A DNA stretch of 10,723 nucleotides from Candidatus Sumerlaeota bacterium (GTDB lineage Bacteria > Sumerlaeota > Sumerlaeia > JADFCT01): contig JAPLSP010000724.1 in assembly GCA_026398575.1 (NCBI GenBank), positions 1 through 10,723 on the forward strand, in the 5' to 3' direction. Made by a program: the position numbers and the translations under genes. Under the pieces are notes generated by a model, which was given only the letters and a program-made list of their open reading frames with translations, searched no databases and was not told the DNA's origin. Below are positions 1 to 5,070 of this stretch, piece after piece. Position 1 is the stretch's first letter. Every line of letters starts with the position of its first letter.

Positions 1-332
1 ATGCGCCCCAGCTCGCAGATGATCACGCGGAGGTGATGCGCCTTTTCCGGCAAGTCCATCCGCATCAGCTTCTCGACGGTCAGCGCCCAGCCGAGATTCA
101 TGTTCATCCCGGCCAGGTAGTCCATTCGGTCGGTGTACGGAATCCACTGCCGCGGCGTCAGGTTCTCGCCGATCTTCTCGGCGCAGCGATGCAGATAGCC
201 AATATGCGGCTGCGCCTCCCGCACCAGTTCGCCGTCGGTCTTCAACACCAGCCTCAACACCCCATGCGTCGAGGGATGCTGCGGCCCCATATTGACCTGA
301 ATTTCGTCGGTTTTTAGAAAAGGGTTCGTCAT
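1..332 (-). CDS. nuoD: NADH-quinone oxidoreductase subunit D (NuoD), N-terminal part, cut by window edge
   Basis: Subunit D (49 kDa) of respiratory complex I, in the peripheral arm, where with NuoB it lines the quinone-reduction site. About 110 residues are visible before the left edge. The strongest marker is the family signature [18 protein letters not shown] at residues 13-30, followed by [13 protein letters not shown] and [11 protein letters not shown], all typical of NuoD. The start is uncertain. The ATG at 332 gives [12 protein letters not shown], but in-frame ATGs at 356 and 362 add 8 or 10 residues, and none has a well-spaced Shine-Dalgarno. The gene lies 9-39 bp downstream of the HEPN-like gene, so it is probably cotranscribed with it and with nuoC. 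The family assignment is certain; only the start and the missing C-terminus are open. Confidence 0.96.
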   Translation of the reverse strand, partial: MTNPFLKTDEIQVNMGPQHPSTHGVLRLVLKTDGELVREAQPHIGYLHRCAEKIGENLTPRQWIPYTDRMDYLAGMNMNLGWALTVEKLMRMDLPEKAHHLRVIICELGR

Positions 333-371
333 AATGGGGGCTTGATCTGGTTGCATCTCCATCGCACTGTG

Positions 372-878
372 CTAACGATTCCACTTTTTGTGCAACAACA
401 AGGCCGCTAAATAAAGATAGCCCTGTTGACTAGACTGAACGCTTGACCAACGTCCGATCGCCAGTCTCGCTTGACTTACATACGCCATCGCGTCGTTTCG
501 CGTCAGGCGAAACCCAAGATCATAATCCGCGCGATGGCGCGCTTCCTGCAAATCAACGAATGCATCCGCAACGAACTGGAGATTCACGTCAATTCTCGCT
601 CCAGCGATGCTCTGGATTTGCGCTGGCAGATTTGCCTGACCGAAAGCTCTCGATATAGTTACCATTTCCCGATGATCAAACGCGCGGCGCACAAGATCGC
701 GCAGGATACGGTTCTCCTTACCGCGAACAAGCATGCTGCTTGCTTTTTCAACGAGCAAGTGGAACAGGCTATAATAGGCCGTTGAAACTGCCCTGCGCAG
801 GCTTGCCTGTTTGGGCCTTCGTCGCTCTCTTCGCGCAAGGTGATCGGCTTGTTCCAGGAGATCGTCATGCAGGCTCAT
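372..878 (-). CDS. HEPN-like domain protein, possible toxin of a two-gene module
   Basis: A 168-aa all-helical protein resembling small HEPN-domain proteins, a family that includes many RNase toxins of toxin-antitoxin modules. Visible hallmarks are the N-terminal helix LRRAVSTAYYSLFHLLVEKA and the later helix DLQEARHRADYD; the A-x-Y-Y-x-x-F-H and R-x-x-A-D-Y-D patterns are typical of HEPN folds. A textbook R-x4-6-H catalytic motif is not clean, the nearest being around EARHRADYD, so nuclease activity is unproven. I chose the ATG at 878, not the one at 902, because GGAAGGAG sits 8 bp upstream of it; the longer form would add 8 residues. The start overlaps the end of the preceding small gene by 14 bp, which implies translational coupling. 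The pair lies between nuoC and nuoD, where neither gene belongs. Fold call moderately sure, toxin role inferred. Confidence 0.7.
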   Translation of the reverse strand: MSLHDDLLEQADHLARRERRRPKQASLRRAVSTAYYSLFHLLVEKASSMLVRGKENRILRDLVRRAFDHREMVTISRAFGQANLPAQIQSIAGARIDVNLQFVADAFVDLQEARHRADYDLGFRLTRNDAMAYVSQARLAIGRWSSVQSSQQGYLYLAALLLHKKWNR

Positions 879-1242
879 GCGCGATTCTCCTTCCCGATCC
901 ATAGGCGCTTTGCGGCGCCCTTGGGCGCCGAGCCGGTTTTTTGCGAGCCTTCGCGTCCTCTCTATCCAGTTCCTCTTGTTCAGAGACGGTCCGGAAGCTG
1001 ATATATGGCCAAAGATCTATGCGTTCATTCCTGAAAGCGTCTCTAAGTTTTTTCCGAATACTCTCCAAGCTTCTGGCGAATTCTCTGCTCGCAGCTTTTT
1101 GATCACTGATGATGACCCATATCCAAACAGCTGGCGCTCCGGTTGAGTCAGTGTACGGCTGGAAAAAATGACGGGAGACAAATGCCGGCCAATTAACCTT
1201 ACTCAATACCGCCTCTATGTCGCCTTCTCTATACTCGTTCAT
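865..1242 (-). CDS. Small protein of unknown function, likely partner of the HEPN-like protein
   Basis: A 125-aa protein that I do not recognise with confidence. The start ATG at 1242 is well supported by GGAGGG (1247-1252) 4 bp upstream. Residues about 17-50 contain WPAFVSRHFFQPY and a hydrophobic strand VWIWVIIS. Residues 55-75 form a charged helix (ARSLESIRKKLRDAF), followed by IDLWPYISFRT, and then a highly basic tail KARKKPARRPRAP. The alternating strand-helix-strand pattern could suit a small alpha/beta partner such as a nucleotidyltransferase-like antitoxin, but I see no GS-x10-D-x-D motif, so that family is not supported. It precedes and overlaps the HEPN-like gene by 14 bp, the usual arrangement of an antitoxin before its toxin. 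Function inferred only from position. Confidence 0.6.
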   Translation of the reverse strand: MNEYREGDIEAVLSKVNWPAFVSRHFFQPYTDSTGAPAVWIWVIISDQKAASREFARSLESIRKKLRDAFRNERIDLWPYISFRTVSEQEELDREDAKARKKPARRPRAPQSAYGSGRRIAHEPA

Positions 1243-1314
1243 AATACCCTCCGTCTATAGAATCACCCACGTGGATTTTTATAATTGATGCTGCCATTCC
1301 TTATAAGGCAACCT

Positions 1315-1803
1315 TCATAAGTTAGTGACTCCATGATACTCATCCGGCTGCTTATAATCTTTTCTCAGCGGATAGCCTTCCCAATCTTCGGGCAAAAGAA
1401 TTCGCCGCAAATTGGGATGCCCGTCGAAGCGCACGCCGATCAGATCAAAGGTCTCGCGCTCGTGCCAGTCGGCGGCGGGGTGGATGTCCGCGATCGAAGG
1501 GACAGCGCCGCCGTCGCGCGGGACGGAGGCCTTGAGCGCCACGGTCGCAGGTTCGCTATAGGAGCGCAGGTGATAGACCACGTCAATGTGGTCCGCGCAA
1601 TCCAACCCTGTCACCATCAAAACCTGCTCGAACTTCAATCCCGGGGCATCGCGCAGGAAGAGAACGATGTCGCGGATTTTTTTCGGCGGCACGCGCACGC
1701 AGGCGTCGCCGCGCTTGGGATCGGAGGCGTTCTCGGCGAGCGCGATTCCTTCGGCGCCGAAGCGCTCGGTGAGGCGGTTATATATGTTTTGCACGGTGTT
1801 CAT
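1315..1803 (-). CDS. nuoC: NADH-quinone oxidoreductase subunit C (NuoC)
   Basis: Subunit C (30 kDa) of complex I, which docks onto NuoD in the peripheral arm and binds no cofactor. The 162-aa length fits a stand-alone NuoC, not the NuoCD fusion. The complex I 30-kDa signature is clear at residues about 113-150: [18 protein letters not shown], then [19 protein letters not shown]. The N-terminal half holds the expected alpha/beta region ([18 protein letters not shown]). The start ATG (1803-1801) overlaps the stop TGA (1802-1800) of the upstream ORF6N gene as ATGA, and the nearest purine-rich stretch (AAGAGGA) is more than 20 bp upstream. Translation is therefore probably coupled to the ORF6N gene. 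A 72-bp gap follows before the HEPN pair, whereas nuoD would usually come next. Confidence 0.97.
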   Translation of the reverse strand: MNTVQNIYNRLTERFGAEGIALAENASDPKRGDACVRVPPKKIRDIVLFLRDAPGLKFEQVLMVTGLDCADHIDVVYHLRSYSEPATVALKASVPRDGGAVPSIADIHPAADWHERETFDLIGVRFDGHPNLRRILLPEDWEGYPLRKDYKQPDEYHGVTNL

Positions 1804-2408
1804 TGTTTTTGGGCGCCCGCCAGTCCTCTTCTATATTTTCCTTTGGGGAGAAGTCCATTTTCCGAGTCTTTCTTTTCTTCCCATGGTATAAAGCCAACCG
1901 GGCGGGTTTTAGGCGGGGGCTTCGGCGTTTCCATCAATTGCCTTATTGCGTCGAAGACAACTTGAAACTGTCCATCGTATTTCTTTTCCATCTCCGCCAG
2001 TTTGCGCGCCAGATCGGCGTGGGATGCCAGCATTTGCCGCAGCTTCACAAACGCGCGCATGATTCCGATGTTGACCTGCACGGCACGCCGACTGCGCAGA
2101 ACTCCCGAAAGCATGGCGACGCCTTGTTCAGTGAAGGCATAAGGGAGATAGCGGCGACCGCCATGGTACAAACTTGAGCTCACAAATTGTGAGCTCAAGT
2201 TGCTCCATTCTTCCCCGGATAGTTGAAACATAAAATCCTCTGGGAAGCGCTCAATGCTTCGCTTAGCGGCTTGGTTAAGAATGTAAGTTTTCACTCCATA
2301 AAGCTCAGCCAAATCACTGTCAAGCATGACGTTATGGCCACGAATCGAAAATATCCGTCGCTCGATCCGCTCTATAGGAATTGCCACAATTGCATCGCTT
2401 GGCTTCAT
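1800..2408 (-). CDS. ORF6N-domain protein (phage/virus-type DNA-binding domain)
   Basis: A 202-aa protein with an N-terminal ORF6N domain, a module shared by phage, large DNA virus and bacterial regulators and presumed to bind DNA. Residues 11-110 show the family pattern: [25 protein letters not shown], then [35 protein letters not shown] and the [12 protein letters not shown] helix. Residues 125-160 look like a coiled coil; the tail is proline- and lysine-rich. Residues 70-78 (NLSSQFVSS) are encoded by a 31-bp palindrome matching the array upstream. The start is bounded by an in-frame TAG just upstream, and no strong Shine-Dalgarno is visible. Its stop overlaps the nuoC start, so it is embedded in the nuo operon. 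Regulatory target unknown; the adjacent palindromes are the obvious candidate sites. Confidence 0.88.
   Translation of the reverse strand: MKPSDAIVAIPIERIERRIFSIRGHNVMLDSDLAELYGVKTYILNQAAKRSIERFPEDFMFQLSGEEWSNLSSQFVSSSLYHGGRRYLPYAFTEQGVAMLSGVLRSRRAVQVNIGIMRAFVKLRQMLASHADLARKLAEMEKKYDGQFQVVFDAIRQLMETPKPPPKTRPVGFIPWEEKKDSENGLLPKGKYRRGLAGAQKQ
2171..2201. repeat. In-gene palindrome, coding for ORF6N residues 70-78
   Basis: A perfect inverted repeat with 15-bp arms (2171-2185 and 2187-2201) around one central base. Each arm consists of AACTTGAG, a 4-bp core (CTCA, with TGAG in the other arm) and CAA. This is the same design as the five palindromes at 2451-2645. On the gene strand it reads as codons for N-L-S-S-Q-F-V-S-S. 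Because it is palindromic, the opposite strand encodes nearly the same peptide. Confidence 0.95.
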
Positions 2409-2450
2409 GTCAGACGCCTATGCTTCAATAACTTCTTTCATCGAGAGTTC

Positions 2451-2645
2451 AACTTGAGGCGCCAATTTGGCGCCTCAAGTTTGAGCCTTCCTTGTTTGAG
2501 GCGCCAGTCTGGCATCTCAAAGGTTCTCATTCGAATTTGAGCTCACAATTTGTGAGCTCAAAAGCTTCCTTGCATTGTTTGAGATCCCAAATTGGGATCT
2601 CAAATCCTCCTCTTTGGTTTTTGAGCTTCCAAATTGGAAGCTCAA
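2451..2645. repeat. Array of five palindromes with covarying 4-bp cores, 42-bp period
   Basis: Five palindromes lie at 2451-2481, 2495-2521, 2536-2562, 2578-2604 and 2621-2645, with centres at 2466, 2508, 2549, 2591 and 2633. Each has an outer TTGAG, a 4-bp core, CAA, one central base, TTG, the core's complement and CTCAA. The left cores are GCGC, GCGC (right arm GCAT, two mismatches), CTCA, ATCC and CTTC. In the second element the inner CAA/TTG has become CAG/CTG on both sides, keeping the pairing. The element nearest the gene has the longer AACTTGAG outer arm, as does the in-gene copy; most others have TTTGAG. Linkers are 13-16 bp and several contain CTTCCTT, read on the gene strand as AAGGAAG. 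The array fills most of the roughly 300-bp gap (2409-2711) before the ORF6N start. No other gene is seen in this gap. Confidence 0.93.
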
Positions 2646-2711
2646 GTTCCTGCTTCCTTACTCCCAGAAAAGAATGCCAATCCATCATTGCTGAAACAAA
2701 GCAGCATACTC

Positions 2712-3851
2712 CTAAAGTGAGCCTTTGAGCGCTTTCCCAGAACTGTTTTTTTGCCGCCACGCTTCGACCTCGGCATTTAGTTTTTCCAGTTCCTGCGGCG
2801 TCATTTTCCCTGAATATCGCGCGGTCAAGTCTGTCTCCATGATCTTCGACAACGCCTTCAGCAAATCTTCACGAAAGAGCGGCTGCTCAGGGCGCATTAG
2901 CCTCAGGATAAATGGGACGCTCTCTTTCCCATGTTCCGCCAGCTTATTTATGGCAGATTGCCGCTCGGCCAGCGGCAGCTGCGTGTATTGAGCCGCAAGC
3001 TCCTTTTCCACCTTTGATAGAGAGGCTTCCAGCCTGCTCACAGCATGTGCGAGCCTTAGCTGTGAAGCAGTCAACTCACGCGCGACCCCACCCAGCTTTG
3101 CCGGCAGAAATTGAAGCTCGCTCGCAGCCAAATCCGGCTGTTTGTGAGGGGGCTCTTTCCAGAAAGTCATACCAATCCAGCATGTGACAAGCGCAATCAG
3201 AGCTGCTTTTGTTGCCCAGTGGTTGATGAGGTTAAGTGTCCGCTCCTCAAACGCTACGCGCGGGCTTGGTCTAAAGATATCTGAAGGATCATTCACAGGC
3301 GTTTGTTCCCGGCCGAATACATCGTCCTGAATGTTTCTCCTCATTTTCCCCAAAAGGACTACCACGCAGGACGCGCACATTAGCAGGAACAATCCGGATT
3401 GAGTCTTGACTCTGAAAGCATATTCCTCGAAATCCTCATCCCTTGTCAGATCATTAAACAGCATGGCCAAAACATAGACGCCGAGCACAGTCACAAGTGT
3501 GCGTATCCAGGAAGGCGCCTGATTGCCAATAGTGAACCGTTCTTCATATGATTTCCCGGATATGGATATTGTTTGCGATACGGCAAAGTATAATGCGACT
3601 ATCAATATAGCGCCAAGAAATAATGAACCCGCCCCCCCTGGTAAAATCCAAAAAAATGTCAACGTATGCACTACGGCGCTTGCAGCAAACAAGCTGATTG
3701 AAACGATGAACAACAGCTTCACTCGAAATCCGGTGCCCTTTGTCCTGGAGATAAGAAGTCCCGGCCCTACTAATAAAAGGGCCGGCAGGGCGAGTATGAC
3801 TACGAAGCCAAGGCAGCCAAGTATAAGCAATATGATACCTAGAGCGCTCAT
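2712..3851 (-). CDS. Six-TM membrane protein of unknown function with C-terminal coiled-coil domain
   Basis: A 379-aa integral membrane protein that I cannot assign to a family. Hydrophobic segments lie near residues 3-34, 44-68, 75-95, 116-134, 152-169 and 213-230. The loop between the fifth and sixth (about 170-210) is polar. After the last segment, residues about 240-379 are soluble: a heptad-like stretch (LRLAHAVSRLEASLSKVEKE), then a short helical-repeat-like region (INKLAEHGKESVPFILRLMR) that could be one or two HEAT-like units. It is not a complex I subunit: NuoA is much shorter, and no proton-channel motif of NuoH/L/M/N is seen. The start ATG has GGAG 7 bp upstream, inside the nuoB 3' end, and lies only 4 bp past the nuoB stop, so it is transcribed with nuoB. 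Confidence 0.82.
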   Translation of the reverse strand: MSALGIILLILGCLGFVVILALPALLLVGPGLLISRTKGTGFRVKLLFIVSISLFAASAVVHTLTFFWILPGGAGSLFLGAILIVALYFAVSQTISISGKSYEERFTIGNQAPSWIRTLVTVLGVYVLAMLFNDLTRDEDFEEYAFRVKTQSGLFLLMCASCVVVLLGKMRRNIQDDVFGREQTPVNDPSDIFRPSPRVAFEERTLNLINHWATKAALIALVTCWIGMTFWKEPPHKQPDLAASELQFLPAKLGGVARELTASQLRLAHAVSRLEASLSKVEKELAAQYTQLPLAERQSAINKLAEHGKESVPFILRLMRPEQPLFREDLLKALSKIMETDLTARYSGKMTPQELEKLNAEVEAWRQKNSSGKALKGSL

Positions 3852-3855
3852 GTTC

Positions 3856-4626
3856 TCACTCCGCGCGCGCTTGCGTATTCTCTATCTTTTGCTCTATTGC
3901 TGTCCCCTCAACGGCCGCCTTCGATCCCTTACGCCCGAATAACCGCAGACCACGCAACTTTTGTTTCCACATCGTCCAAATAGACTCCTGCGAGATCTTG
4001 TCCTGCAGTTTCAGCAAGCCATCAATCAGCGCCTCGGGTCGCGGCGGGCAGCCGGGGATGTAGATGTCCACCGGGACGATGCGATCTACTCCTTTGACGA
4101 CGTGGTAGCCGTGTTTGCAGTAGGGGCCGCCGCCGACCGCGCAGGCGCCCATCGCGATCACGTATTTGGGATTCGGCATTTGCGTATAGAGCCGGACGAG
4201 GCGCGGCGCCATTTTATGCGTCACCGTCCCGGCCACGATCATGACGTCGGCTTGGCGGGGCGTGGCGCGGAAGGCGCCCATCCCGAAGCGGTCGAGGTCG
4301 TATTTTGGCGCGCCCGCGGACATCATTTCGATCGCGCAACAGGCGATGCCGAACGTCATCGGCCAGAGCGAATGCATGCGCGATTGATCGAAAATCCAGT
4401 CGAGCGCCTTGATGGGGGCGATGGCGACCTGGTGATCCAGTCCGTAGTCCTTGACCTGTTCGCGCAATTGCTTGAGGTTGCATTCGCGGATCGAACGGCG
4501 AATCTGACGGCGCGACCCCTCGCGCTTCATAACCCATTCGTCAATGATCTTGTTTAGATCAATGATTTCGCCGGGCTTGGCGCCGGGAGGCGCCTCGGGG
4601 GCTAAATCTTCGATTTCATCGGCCAT
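3856..4626 (-). CDS. nuoB: NADH-quinone oxidoreductase subunit B (NuoB), with N- and C-terminal extensions
   Basis: Subunit B (PSST/20 kDa) of complex I, which holds iron-sulphur cluster N2, the last electron carrier before quinone. The four cluster ligands are visible: the adjacent Cys96-Cys97 in [11 protein letters not shown], Cys162 in [11 protein letters not shown] and Cys193 in [12 protein letters not shown]. The family signatures [20 protein letters not shown] and [17 protein letters not shown] are intact. At 256 aa it is longer than many NuoB proteins. Residues 1-75 are a mostly charged extension, and the tail after about 220 is basic and then polar ([15 protein letters not shown], ending NTQARAE). 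The ATG at 4626 has no good Shine-Dalgarno, so a later start inside the extension is possible. No nuoA lies upstream; a gene-free repeat region does. The six-TM gene follows after 4 bp. Confidence 0.97.
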   Translation of the reverse strand: MADEIEDLAPEAPPGAKPGEIIDLNKIIDEWVMKREGSRRQIRRSIRECNLKQLREQVKDYGLDHQVAIAPIKALDWIFDQSRMHSLWPMTFGIACCAIEMMSAGAPKYDLDRFGMGAFRATPRQADVMIVAGTVTHKMAPRLVRLYTQMPNPKYVIAMGACAVGGGPYCKHGYHVVKGVDRIVPVDIYIPGCPPRPEALIDGLLKLQDKISQESIWTMWKQKLRGLRLFGRKGSKAAVEGTAIEQKIENTQARAE

Positions 4627-4656
4627 GATAAATGCCAGGCTTCAGCGGAAAATGCT

Positions 4657-4775
4657 CAATATCCAATATCCAATATCCAACGTCCAATATCCAACAGAGA
4701 ATTCCGAATGCATAACAAAATTGCCAACGTCCAACAGGGAATTTCCAATGTCCAACAGGGAGTTGCTGATTTCCA
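4657..4775. repeat. Degenerate tandem repeat of TCCAATATCCAA type
   Basis: A low-complexity block made of variants of TCCAATATCCAA and TCCAACAGGGAAT. The first half (4657-4695) repeats with a period of about 7 bp; the second half repeats CCAACAGGGA and TTCCAATG. Read on the minus strand it stays open as a peptide rich in L-D-I-G-x and is part of a 151-aa open frame, which I do not consider a gene. It lies directly upstream of nuoB. From memory, similar motifs are common as dispersed intergenic repeats in PVC-type genomes, but I cannot verify this here. Confidence 0.75.
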
Positions 4776-5070
4776 GCCGCATGCGGGCGGTCTTAAATAA
4801 ACTAACAATAAATTCCTATTCCCCTGGCACGAGCCTTTGGCCGCCTGGGCAATAAAAATACCTTTCGGTTCGCACGCAGAACCGGCATGAGCTTCAAACC
4901 CCGGTGGCCTGATGTCAAGCGGTTTCCCACGCGCAATAGGGCAGGGCACTGGGAGCGCATACTGGGAGCGCCAGCATCCTGCTGGCGCATGGCTTCCTAC
5001 GTGCAAGAGGGTGGGGCGCCGGACCTTCTGACCCTCTCCCGGTGGTTGAATTAGTAATGAGAAGTCTCCA
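4776..5070. other. Gene-free intergenic stretch
   Basis: Lies between the 3' end of the beta-helix gene and nuoB. Both short open frames here (minus 4802-4990, and the 4656-5111 frame) lack recognisable domains, overlap repeats and have unlikely compositions. Apart from the hairpin repeat at 4948-4988 I see no gene, no RNA gene and no clear promoter, although the nuoB promoter should lie somewhere between 4627 and 5070. Confidence 0.6.
4948..4988. repeat. ACTGGGAGCGC direct repeat plus GCGCCAGCA hairpin
   Basis: ACTGGGAGCGC occurs twice 13 bp apart (4948-4958 and 4961-4971). The second copy runs into a perfect stem of GCGCCAGCA (4968-4976) and TGCTGGCGC (4980-4988) around a 3-base loop. There is no T-tract after either side of the stem, so it is a poor terminator. 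It looks like a dispersed intergenic repeat unit. Confidence 0.7.

Noticed and set aside
1301..1318. Five-codon ATG...TAA frame overlapping the nuoC stop as ATGA
   Set aside because: It could be a relic of an ancestral nuoC-nuoD overlap, but five codons are too few to support any claim.
1333..1965. 210-aa plus-strand open frame
   Set aside because: Antisense to nuoC and the end of the ORF6N gene, both of which are clearly recognised.
2418..2441. Seven-codon mini-frame (MKEVIEA) just before the ORF6N start
   Set aside because: It could be a leader peptide, but it has no clear Shine-Dalgarno and such short frames are expected by chance.
2451..2645. CRISPR-like array
   Set aside because: The fixed and variable parts both lie within the palindromes, linkers are only 13-16 bp, and there are no cas genes nearby.
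2527..2760. 77-aa minus-strand open frame spanning the palindrome array, and the 78-aa plus frame opposite it
   Set aside because: Both arise from the 42-bp (14-codon) repeat itself, and the minus one overlaps the end of the six-TM gene; there is no sensible start context or domain.
3961..4557. 198-aa plus-strand open frame
   Set aside because: Antisense to nuoB, whose cluster ligands and signatures are intact.
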